A stretch of DNA of 64,000 nucleotides from Neurospora intermedia (taxonomy: Eukaryota; Ascomycota; Sordariomycetes; Sordariales; Sordariaceae): contig BTPP01000001.1 in assembly GCA_037102815.1 (NCBI GenBank), positions 3,001,001-3,065,000 on the forward strand, read 5' to 3'. A program made the translations under genes and the position numbers. The notes under the pieces were generated by a model. It was given only the letters and a program-made list of their open reading frames with translations, did no database searches and was not told where the DNA came from. Positions 55,933-64,000 of this stretch are shown here, in pieces (within the stretch, counting starts at the first letter, position 1; each line of letters begins with the position of its first letter).

Positions 55933-58617
55933 ATGGATTATCTCTACGCGCCGCATCCACAGGCGCGGCCGCCGCTGCACTCTGCGCACTCGACAGGCTC
56001 CTTCAGCCGAATATCGACTGTCTCGGACCTCACAGAGTTCGACAACGTACAACCACGTCCGTCGCTGGTCTCCCTTCAGTCAGATTACGACAATGGTGGA
56101 TCTAATCATCAAGGTTCTGACGCCAAAAGAGAAAGCAGACATGTCTACACGGAAGCCCAGACTGGCTGGTCTGCGCTAGTAAACTTGCCAAGTTTAGGAG
56201 GGGGACGCGCTAGAAATAGCAGCTACGAGCCAGTGCAGGGGCAGTTCTCGGAACACTCATCACTAAACCACCAACATCAAACTCCACCATTCGAGCGCAA
56301 CAGACATAGCCAGGGCCGTTCCTTTGCCGCCCGCGCTGCTCATCTGAACCGACGACATGATGCGATTCCCGAAGAGGATGGCATCGATCTCGGCCTCATC
56401 CAGTCCGCCGCGCCCCTAGGCGGCAGCCCGGCTCCAGCTCCAGTCCCCTACCTGCGCATGGAACCTGTCTTCGATGTCAGTGCAGCCTTGGGTCCGTCCA
56501 CTGACGCTGACGACAAGTTCGTCAGGTCACTACAAGAACAGGAAGCCCAGGGCAAACTCACTGGTGGCTTGGGTGCTGGAATTCGCACAGATGCCGTCGT
56601 GACCGAATCGGCTCTGCTGGCTACAAGTCCCATCTCTGACCGAGGCTCCTCTATGCGACGCTCGTTCACGCGAGCTGCTGCACGTCTAAGCCGGCATGAC
56701 ACCGTCAAGCAGTTGGCGCAGCAGGAAGCGAACAAAAGAGGGAAAGTGATCGAGGTGGTGATGGACGACGATGTTAGCAACTTGGGAAAGTTTGACTTGA
56801 GCGTCATGGCTGGACCAGACGGCGGATCAAAGAGTCCGTATGGGCAAATGCGGCAGACGACGTTCCCTTCGATGAAGAGGACGGAAAAGCATGTGTTCTA
56901 CCCAACGCCTGACTGGAAGCCCTTCTCCATGAGATGGCCATATCTGATGTCCCTCATTATTGTTTCCATCGTGGCGGCCGGCGGCGTGGAAGTCCTTTAT
57001 CAAAGATCAGCCAAGCAGCCATTGGTGGTCTTCAAGTCACCCACCGATATAACACCCACGGCGTATTTCTGCGTAAAATTCCTGCCGACGCTCATCGCCG
57101 TCACGTATGGTGTGCTCTGGCAGATCACCAACTTCCAAGTGATGCGCCTAGAGGCTTTCTACCAGCTCTCAAAGGAGGACGGTTCCCTCGCAGCAGAGTC
57201 CATCAACGTGGACTACTTTAGCTTCTTCAACCTCTTCCGACCTATCCGTGCCCTTCATTACAAACACTATGCGGTAGCGGTTTCTACCATAGCGAGTCTT
57301 CTCGCCAATGCGCTGGTTCCGACCCTCTGCTCCGCCTGCATCGTCCTCTCACCCGACCGCGACACTCGCCTCCGGAATCCAAACGACGAGAAGCGCATTT
57401 CCATCCACGCCGTCTGGCCACGCATCCTCACCCTCACACTCGTCACAATTGCCGTATTTGGCTGCGTTCTCTTCTACCAACTCCAAAGCCGTCGCTCCGG
57501 CCTCCTCGCCGACGTCAAGGGCATCGCCGGTCTCGCTTCCATGGCCACCGTCAGTCACATCCTCATGGACTTCAAAGACATGGACGTGGCCACGCACAAG
57601 GACATTCACAACAAGCTCAAGAACCACCGCTACGTTCTGCGCAACTCAGCCCTTGCGCCCGCCGACGAAGTCTACAACAAACCGCTGTCCAAAAAGGAAC
57701 AAGACCGCGAGCGCTACACAGGCAGCCACCTCGACGAGAACCCGCACCCGCTCTCCCTGCGTGCTGCGGGCGCCATCCCTTTTATCACCTTCATCACCCT
57801 CTTCTCCGTCCTGATCCCCTGCGTTCTCTTCACTCCGGCCAATGTCCTGGCCGACCGCGCGCCCTGGGTGATCACTGCCCTAGCCGTCTGCCTCAAGCTC
57901 AGCTGGGGCGCCATGGAAAATGACGTGCGCATGATGGAGCCGTACTACATCCTCTCTACAAAGCGGCACGCGCCTCCCAAGACACTGACGCTCGACTACA
58001 GGTCCATGCCCTTCGGCGGGTGGGTCGCGCTTAATGGGGCCATGAACGGGCACTGGCTAGTGAGCTTCGTCGGGTTTGGTAGCGTCATGGCGGAGTTTTT
58101 GACGGTGTTGGCTACGAGCTTGGCAAACGTCGAGGGGAGGGTGTTTGTAAAGGCCACGAAGGAAGCGTTGTTGGCCGAGTTTATCGAGGCTGGGGACGAC
58201 GAGAATGATACAAACTCAATCAACGCGTGGCAGGAAACACCGCTTTCCTTTTGGATCTCACTGTGTTTGGCGGACTTTGTTCTGCTTTACATGGGAGTGA
58301 TGGCAACTATCGTGTTCGTCCGGCGGCGCCGTGTGTTCTTGCCGCGGCAGCCGAATACCATTGCGAGTGTGTTGGCGTATATCCACCAAAGCAAAATGTT
58401 GTACGATTTTGTGGGGACAAATAAGCTGAGTAATGCCGAAATGGTGAGGAAGTTGGAGGACCAGGTGGGCAAGACTTATGGGTTGGGATGGTTCCAGGGA
58501 CGAGATGGGCAGATTCATTGTGGTGTGGATGAAGAGGAGTTGTTGACGGGGTATAGGAGGGGGATGGATTATTCGAAGGCCACAAAGCCGTGGGAAGAGG
58601 GAGTGGAGTGGTTGTGA
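55933..58617 (+). CDS. DUF3433-type multi-pass membrane protein
   Basis: A single exon encodes 894 residues. About 330 disordered residues, rich in Ser, Pro and His, come first. Then come seven or more membrane helices, starting with RWPYLMSLIIVSIVAAGGVE (about 334) and including AYFCVKFLPTLIAVTYGVLW, VAVSTIASLLANALVPTLCS, ILTLTLVTIAVFGCVLFYQL and FWISLCLADFVLLYMGVMAT. The block FLPTLIAVTYGVLWQ, LEAFYQLSKEDGS, INVDYFSFFN is the DUF3433 signature, and a second, weaker copy starts near MMEPYYILSTKRHAPPKTLT. This fungal family includes integral membrane proteins linked to calcium homeostasis and hyphal growth in Neurospora, but I cannot tell from sequence alone whether this is that member. The ATG at 55933 is the first in frame after a C/T-rich leader. 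Confidence 0.85.
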   Translation: MDYLYAPHPQARPPLHSAHSTGSFSRISTVSDLTEFDNVQPRPSLVSLQSDYDNGGSNHQGSDAKRESRHVYTEAQTGWSALVNLPSLGGGRARNSSYEPVQGQFSEHSSLNHQHQTPPFERNRHSQGRSFAARAAHLNRRHDAIPEEDGIDLGLIQSAAPLGGSPAPAPVPYLRMEPVFDVSAALGPSTDADDKFVRSLQEQEAQGKLTGGLGAGIRTDAVVTESALLATSPISDRGSSMRRSFTRAAARLSRHDTVKQLAQQEANKRGKVIEVVMDDDVSNLGKFDLSVMAGPDGGSKSPYGQMRQTTFPSMKRTEKHVFYPTPDWKPFSMRWPYLMSLIIVSIVAAGGVEVLYQRSAKQPLVVFKSPTDITPTAYFCVKFLPTLIAVTYGVLWQITNFQVMRLEAFYQLSKEDGSLAAESINVDYFSFFNLFRPIRALHYKHYAVAVSTIASLLANALVPTLCSACIVLSPDRDTRLRNPNDEKRISIHAVWPRILTLTLVTIAVFGCVLFYQLQSRRSGLLADVKGIAGLASMATVSHILMDFKDMDVATHKDIHNKLKNHRYVLRNSALAPADEVYNKPLSKKEQDRERYTGSHLDENPHPLSLRAAGAIPFITFITLFSVLIPCVLFTPANVLADRAPWVITALAVCLKLSWGAMENDVRMMEPYYILSTKRHAPPKTLTLDYRSMPFGGWVALNGAMNGHWLVSFVGFGSVMAEFLTVLATSLANVEGRVFVKATKEALLAEFIEAGDDENDTNSINAWQETPLSFWISLCLADFVLLYMGVMATIVFVRRRRVFLPRQPNTIASVLAYIHQSKMLYDFVGTNKLSNAEMVRKLEDQVGKTYGLGWFQGRDGQIHCGVDEEELLTGYRRGMDYSKATKPWEEGVEWL

Positions 58618-59586
58618 TTCATTTTGGTGTTGGAGTTTTGGCCTTTCTGGGGCAAATGGGTAGGGAGGTTGTTATGATGATGACGGTGATGACGCATCTT
58701 GGGTTGGCCGGATTTCATAAGGAGCTTTTTGGACATACATTCCTGATATAATAACATTGGGTATACTGACATTCTGTCCTACTCTCTAGAAATGCCATCA
58801 CGAGGCCGAAGTACCTCCCGCTCGTGTCAAGATCCCTTGATCGAGGATAGCTGATCCTTCTCATACTAAGTTGGTGGAGAATCTCTCTATGTCATCAGTT
58901 TTTCGACCTTGGACTTGAGGCATAGGATGTCATGAGCCTTGAAAAAAGGTAACGTCTCATTGATATCGTCCATCGACTATCGACTGTGAACCCTGGCGGT
59001 TCAGCAGATTCACTTCGTCGGATATTGTCTGCTGCTGGTGTTTTGCTTCTCTGGACATACATTTGTCAAGCAATTAGTAGGCTAGGCTGGGTTATTGAAA
59101 GAGAGGAATATGTTGATGTGAAGTTGTCAGTCAGTGAAAACTAGAACACAGTTGGTTAGATGTCACCTGCCGGTGCACGATACTTTATGAAGCCTACGAC
59201 AATCACACACACCACCCCAGATCAGAACAATCATCTGTTAAGTGATGAAAGAGATCATTTCTCATCGCTCGTCGCCGACATCCGACACCTACTTCTACTC
59301 AAGGAAACCAGCCGCTTGATTCCCACGCTGCTGCCATGTGTGTGCGTCTCTCTTGTCTGGAAAGGATGGAGGATGGGTTGCAATGACAACCCTTCAAGTT
59401 CCCAATCTCGGATTTCCAAAGTCACCCAAATCACAGCACAAATAAGGCACAAGAGGGCAGTAAAGCAAGGGTCGGGGTTGGATTAAGGAATGAAGGAGTG
59501 ACTTAAACCGAAGCCCTGTATGGGAGTTGCCATGAACAGTGGCCAATGGCCAATGAATCAAACACGCGGTGCATACTCCTTCTTCT

Positions 59587-59620
59587 ATAGCCAGATGCTC
59601 TGCCACTGAACCAACGGCCT
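59587..59620 (-). other. tRNA 5'-half-like sequence
   Basis: The minus strand reads a D-arm like piece, TTGGTTCAGTGGCAGAGCAT, in which GTTC can pair with GAGC around an AGTGGCA loop, followed by CTGGCTATAG at the place of an anticodon arm. The 3' half does not fold: no matching anticodon 3' strand or T stem is found, although TTTGATTC occurs 29 nt downstream. It is a remnant or chance match, not an intact tRNA gene. Confidence 0.25.
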
Positions 59621-60980
59621 TTATTGCAGACAGGGTTCAGATTGTTGTTCGTTTATGACCGGCGACGACTTCATTCCAACCTTTGATATGGATCGTGCTG
59701 GGTTACTGCTCAATGGACCGTATTCCTCGGCTGAATCAAAAACGTGGGACGTGAAGTCTCTCGTCGCAAATCGACAAATCGTAGTGACAAGACACAAAAA
59801 GGATACGAACGCACCTTGCATGTGCATTTCCCCATCTTTTAGTTTCAATGTGATAAAGATGCATTAACAGTCGCCGCGTCGCAATGACAATGGATCAATA
59901 CCATACGATAGAGGAAAAAAAGAGAAAAAGGAAACAAAAAAAAAATATCGCCAAGGGGGGGTCCGATCTCCGGCAGCGCTATTCCAAGGCCAGTGCTTAG
60001 TAGCGCCCTCGTTAACGAATCAAGACGCGCATGAGGGAGCAAGCTTCAGGGACCCCCAGACGGAGCGGCTTTTCCAAACACGGAAGCTCCCTTTGGGTTT
60101 CTTGCCTTCCCCATTTCATGGATTTCATGCATGATTTGCCGAACCTTGAACAGCTGGGAAATTGAAGTGTGTTCTTGGCCATCGTCAGACCTCGCATTTT
60201 GAAATCTGTACCTCTCATACTACATATCTTCCTCCCCGAAGCACTGCAATGTCTGAACGACCAGGTCTACAGCCTATCAGGGTGCAGTGTTCCCTCCTCG
60301 TGGGTTTTCAATGGCAACCGAAACGTCGTATTTGGGACAGATTATTTTTGAGGTCGTTTTCAGTACGTTATTTGCTTGCTGTTGTTGTTGGTTCATCCAG
60401 ATTGCGGGGAAGGTTCAAGTTGTTCAATGGATCCATGAAACATGCCTGGAGCCTCTGGAGGATATGAAAGGACTGACATAATTATCCAGTTACGATCAAG
60501 AGCTGGACGTTCTACCTAGGTATGTACCACTAAACTTGTGAACCCACCATCACCAGACTTCTTGCACCGAAACCAATTGATGCGGCGGAGTTCTTCCAGG
60601 AGATCTCCCGTGTATGTTCTTTCGCGGTGTATCTGATGGCCCCCCCCGAGACTCCATATTCGTGTGGGTGACTACTGTGTATCGCTTATCGCCATGCTTT
60701 TTCACACCACATGAGGAGAGAGAGGAGACACACTTATCTTACCCTCTCACCATGTAACTGTAGTTCCCCATCACCCCCTTCTGATCTGCAACATCAACCC
60801 GGCAGTCTCGCCCATTCATCCACCCACGACACCACACACACTCACACCCTCCGCTTACACGGCTGCTACCCACATTTCAAGATGCAGGAACCTTCCCTTT
60901 TGGGACATGCCAGCGATTGATCGACAAATACACACACTTCATGGGCTGAACGTCCGGGAGGTTCACCAGGAGGTCCGAAT

Positions 60981-60999
60981 TATAAAAGAACTATAAAAG
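60981..60999 (+). promoter_or_regulatory. tandem TATA-box-like sites of the RNase N1 gene
   Basis: Two TATAAAAG copies (60981-60988 and 60992-60999) lie 11 bp apart and about 140-155 bp upstream of the start codon, a fitting distance for a strongly regulated fungal gene with a leader of about 110 nt. The assignment is by sequence and position only. Confidence 0.5.
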
Positions 61000-61136
61000 A
61001 AGCCAGGCCATCAAGGTCCATCCGTGGTGACCGAAACTCCTCGTCCCTTTAGTTCCATCGTGTGATACCCGTCTCGTTTCGTTTCGTTCCTCATCTCATC
61101 CCACCCCCACCAAACCAACTCCAACAAGCCGTCATC

Positions 61137-61756
61137 ATGGTCCAGCTCCTCTCCGCCTTCGTTTCCCTGCTTTCCGTCGTCGCCGTCTCCGGCGCCGTCA
61201 TCCCGGCTCCTGCCCCCGAGGCTGTCGCTGATGTCGCCCCTGAAACTGCTACTATCGAGCCTACCGGCAACTTCACTGCCCAGGCCTGCATGTATACCTG
61301 CGGCTCAGTCTGCTACAGCTCTTCTGCCATCTCTGCTGCTCTGAACAAGGGCTACTCTTATTACGAGGACGGAGCCACCGCTGGAAGCAGTACGTTTCTT
61401 CTCTCTTTTCTAGTTTCTCTCCTTTCCTTTTTTGCTTCTTCCGTGCTTTATCTACGCCCGATTTCTTCTTGTTCTTCTCCTTATTCTCCTCCTCCTTCTT
61501 CGGTCCCTTCTCTTTCTATCAAAGCAGGCGCTAACAAGTCCCAACAGGCAGCTACCCCCACCGATACAACAACTACGAGGGCTTCGACTTCCCCACCGCC
61601 AAGCCCTGGTACGAGTTCCCGATCCTGTCGTCCGGCCGCGTCTACACTGGAGGCTCTCCCGGTGCTGATCGCGTCATCTTTGATTCCCACGGCAACTTGG
61701 ACATGCTCATCACCCACAATGGTGCTAGCGGTAACAACTTTGTTGCTTGCAACTAA
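61137..61756 (+). CDS. grn: guanyl-specific ribonuclease N1 precursor
   Basis: Two exons (61137-61389, 61548-61756) encode a 153-residue precursor. Residues 1-20 form a signal peptide, 21-49 a short Ala/Pro/Glu-rich propeptide, and 50-153 a mature enzyme of 104 residues beginning [10 protein letters not shown]. This is the length and sequence of Neurospora RNase N1. The enzyme is secreted and cleaves single-stranded RNA after guanosine through a 2',3'-cyclic phosphate. In mature numbering the RNase T1-family catalytic set is complete: His40 (YPHRY), Glu58 (WYEFP), Arg77 (GADRV) and His92 (THNGA). Cys2, Cys6, Cys10 and Cys103 can form the two disulphides. The intron is 158 nt, long for this window, and pyrimidine-rich. 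Two TATA-like boxes lie upstream. Confidence 0.97.
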
Positions 61757-62108
61757 GCGATTGCCTTTGGGATTTGAGATCGGAAATGGGAGGGGGAGGC
61801 GATAACCTAATGAGTGGATGAGATGATGGGATGAAACGGAATGGAACAAAGGGGGACCGAATCCTAGCGCTGGCATTGAGCTGGACTGGACTGGACTGGA
61901 CCTTGACGGGGCGGCGTGGTGTACATAGCCCCAAGTGGTGTGTGCGAATCTTGCTAGTCTGTATATATTGGACTTACCCTGCAGCGGAAGTTCGGTTGTT
62001 AGCATTCGCAAAAGAGGGAAAACAAAAAGAAGAGATTCAATACCCTACACAGTGGATTTCCATATGGTTCTCAACTCTGACTTCGCTTGCACCTGATGAA
62101 GCGGAGGT
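61757..62108. other. convergent 3' intergenic region
   Basis: This lies between RNase N1 (+) and the Swi5-like gene (-). It contains a four-unit GGACT repeat at about 61881-61900. No gene is seen. Confidence 0.6.
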
Positions 62109-62958
62109 TCAGTCATCAGCAGTTACCCCGTACTGTCCATCTTCATACAAAGCACCGATAGACACCCCCTTGTTATCAGCAATGAGGCCAATGAGCTGCT
62201 GGCCGATGTCCTTCATATCGTTGTACTCTTTTAGCAGCTCAATGTGCGTTTGTACTGTTTCTTCTGGTGGTTGACTAGGTACCGTTTCTCACTTGTTAGC
62301 CAAGTTGCCTTGTCGGTGACGAGGAGGGGTTTAGTTTTGAACCCCTTTGATTGGGGGTGAAGTATTACGTACCTGAGGGCTGCCCTTTCCTCCACTATCT
62401 TTCTTGACATGTCGAAGAGTTGGATGAGATCCTTTTCGGCTTGTTCAAAGGCTTGGAATACCTTGGTGAGATAGCCAAAGTACTCGTCCTGACAGCCGCG
62501 AGATACAAGATCAGCATGTTATTCATGGCGATATAGGGCCCTGAAAACGCTTAACAGGCACATACCCTCATCACTGACTCCAGTTGATCTCGGGTCTCAA
62601 GCTTGACCTCCACAGTCTGGTTATCCCCACCAATCGTTATAATGAGCACAGGCTCGACAGATTTACTTTCGCGCACTTGCAGCTTCCAAACATTTTCGAG
62701 AATTGCGCCGTCTTGATTTTCGTTTTTAGCTTGAAATGGTTTTCCATTGAAGTATTTCAGCTTCAAATCCTCGATTCGGGTTTTATATTCGGCAACAAAG
62801 GCTACAAGTTTGGCGTTGACCTCGCGCCACAACGAAGCAGTGCATCCGGCCGGGGTGTGGTTGTCGAGCCAACGCTGACACGAGGCGATGAGATCAATTT
62901 GGGTTTGCGCAGCTTGAGCGAGATCTTCGGGCAGATCAAGGACGCTTGATTGTGACAT
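62109..62958 (-). CDS. swi5: Swi5-like recombination mediator
   Basis: Three exons (62566-62958, 62373-62488, 62109-62274) join in frame to give 224 residues. The last exon carries the Swi5 signature, HIELLKEYNDMKDIGQQLIG then LIADNKGVSIGALYEDGQYG, matching the family pattern 'LLHeYNeIKDvGQ-LiG-lA---g---k-lYeeF'. Swi5 with Sfr1 stabilises Rad51/Dmc1 filaments during homologous recombination in the nucleus. Residues 1-170 are mostly helical (LAQAAQTQIDLIASCQRWLD; FVAEYKTRIEDLKLKYFNGK; LTKVFQAFEQAEKDLIQLFD) and probably coiled coil; this is a long N-terminal extension compared with the roughly 85-residue Swi5 of fission yeast. Only the first exon is long enough to stand out as an open frame. 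Confidence 0.75.
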
Positions 62959-63365
62959 TGGCTTTGGAGCTCGGGAGAATCCCGCGGGCGTCGTGATTAT
63001 GTTGTCGACCTATGTCAGTAAAAGAGGACGTAGAAGGGAAGAAGAGAGGATGAACAAACGTCGAACATTCGACATAGGTAAGGTACAAATAGTCATATTG
63101 ACAGCACAGTTAGGACAGGCGCAGTTCACACAGTGTATGGCGAGATACGCAGTAAGTACTAGTAGTCGTACCGATCTCTTCAGAAGGGAAACATCGCAAT
63201 GGTTTCTAAACGTCGCAATCGTTTCTGGACCTGTTCTTTTTAATTACAGGGTAACTCGCTAGTATCTAAGCATAGCATGTAGACCAATATGGCATCGCTG
63301 TTGATGTTTGGTTTTTTTTTTTGCTGTAAGAAATCAAGTTTTGTTAGACGCTGCTGGTTTGCTTC
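62959..63365. other. promoter region of the Swi5-like gene
   Basis: About 400 bp separate two minus-strand genes and should hold the end of the Dcp1-like gene's 3' UTR and the Swi5 promoter. A short T11 run lies near 63312. No gene is seen. Confidence 0.55.
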
Positions 63366-64000
63366 CTAACCTCCCCCATGCCTTTGACTGTTTTGAGCAC
63401 CAAATAAGTCATTGATGTTCAGCTGCCTCCCCGCCAGTTGACTTCCTTCACTATTGCCACCAAACGCCCCCAGAGATGCCCATGGTGCTGGCGCCTGTGC
63501 GTAATCTGCGACGGCAGCCCCATTGTTCGGCACGCCCTGCTCATACTGAGGAGCTCCGACAACCTGGTTATTAACCGCGCTCAAAGCTGCCCTTGCCTTC
63601 TCCCATTGGGCCTGAATAAGACTCCAGTCGGGATACTCCATAAGAAATTGACCCTGGGAGTCTCCGGTTCCCTTCTCCTCGTTGCTGTGTAAATGAAAGC
63701 CGAGTGCTCTCCCGGGTCCCGCTTCGTCGGCCTCCATTTTCAGACTTAGAAACTTCTCGTTTGTGGCCTCGTACATTTCGACTTTTGACAGGTTGATGGT
63801 GAGATTTTCCATACTTCGTCGATTCAGCACAAAGAGGTTGGCCTGTGGTAGTTCGTGGCCGGTGGGGAGCACGATCGGGTCGCACTCGCAGAGGAACATG
63901 GGACCCTCGACATCGCGCAGTTCCCAGGAGTTTGTTGTTGAAGACCACTCGTAGAGACGAACGAAGGAGCAGGTCAGGGGAATGGCGCGTAGGCCGGAGA
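63366..64000 (-). CDS. dcp1: Dcp1-like mRNA decapping subunit, 5' end outside the window
   Basis: The minus-strand frame runs from the window edge to a TAG at 63366 (about 210 codons visible; the N terminus is missing). It reads SFVRLYEWSSTTNSWELRDV, EGPMFLCECD, ANLFVLNRRSMENLTINLSK, and ALGFHLHSNEE. This matches the EVH1/PH-like fold of Dcp1 ('LY-f---t-sWe---vEG--Fv', 'f-vlNR-s-eN', 'i-G-W---'). Dcp1 activates Dcp2 to remove mRNA 5' caps in cytoplasmic P-bodies. The C-terminal part (QAQWEKARAALSA, then a Pro/Ala/Gly/Gln-rich stretch with LNINDLFGAQNS) is the disordered tail. The frame continues through the last base of the window, so the gene extends to the right. Confidence 0.68.
   Translation of the reverse strand, partial: SGLRAIPLTCSFVRLYEWSSTTNSWELRDVEGPMFLCECDPIVLPTGHELPQANLFVLNRRSMENLTINLSKVEMYEATNEKFLSLKMEADEAGPGRALGFHLHSNEEKGTGDSQGQFLMEYPDWSLIQAQWEKARAALSAVNNQVVGAPQYEQGVPNNGAAVADYAQAPAPWASLGAFGGNSEGSQLAGRQLNINDLFGAQNSQRHGGG

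Larger units (their letters stand above)
58618..61136. other. 2.5-kb intergenic region before RNase N1
   Basis: This begins with the 3' region of the DUF3433 gene and ends with the RNase N1 promoter. In between are a tRNA-like half at 59587-59620 (minus) and a few frames without clear coding bias (59160-59486, 59655-59867, 60162-60467). No gene is supported. Confidence 0.5.

Noticed and set aside
57308-57814. 168-codon Ser/Thr/Pro-rich frame within the DUF3433-type gene
   Set aside because: A shifted-frame shadow of the membrane protein, with no independent start context.

Overview
This is a stretch of nuclear DNA from a filamentous ascomycete, almost certainly Neurospora (N. crassa or a very close relative). 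Three things point there. Introns are short (about 50-230 nt), with GTAHGT-like donors and CTAAC/CTGAC-like branch sites. Coding frames prefer C in the third codon position. The mature protein encoded at 61137-61756 reads as ribonuclease N1 of N. crassa. A wetA/wet-1 orthologue (28193-31057) gives a second anchor. I see no rRNA gene, no intact tRNA, no CRISPR array and no recognisable virus-like or transposon element.

Layout. The first 17 kb is dense with housekeeping genes: an R3H-SUZ RNA-binding protein (+), eIF3f (-) divergent from UTP25 (+), mitoribosomal bL17m (-) divergent from the MICOS subunit Mic12 (+), a small secreted/membrane protein (+) and an RRM-like protein (-). From 17.9 to 25.3 kb the DNA is gene-poor. 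It holds a degenerate BTB/POZ-like gene (+) whose 3' end overlaps a minus-strand coding segment that looks decayed or multi-exonic, followed by about 5.4 kb with no convincing gene. Next come a disordered Gln/Ser-rich protein (25.3 kb), wet-1 (28.2 kb), a 4.5-kb gap with a long pyrimidine-rich leader, and a TRP-like/FLC membrane protein (35.5 kb). From 40 to 46.4 kb sit a secreted beta-lactamase-fold serine hydrolase (-, 4 exons), a weak small gene (+) and a 7-exon, 971-residue membrane protein (-). The rest holds the mitochondrial protease OMA1 (+), a divergent small GTPase (-), a previously hidden 98-residue two-exon gene (-), a DUF3433-type membrane protein (+), RNase N1 (+), a Swi5-like recombination mediator (-) and a 5'-truncated Dcp1-like decapping factor (-) at the right edge.

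The genes do not form one pathway. Themes are RNA and translation (R3H-SUZ, eIF3f, UTP25, bL17m, Dcp1, RNase N1), mitochondrial inner membrane (Mic12, OMA1, bL17m), conidial development (wet-1) and multi-pass membrane proteins. The points most worth a second look are the hidden small genes near 52-53 kb and 42.7 kb, the small GTPase without a DxxG motif, the BTB/minus-strand convergent overlap at 18.9 kb, the long coiled-coil tail on Mic12, and several exceptional homopolymers (A71, A42, C25, A23). Exon boundaries were read by eye from splice consensus and frame continuity, not from transcripts.
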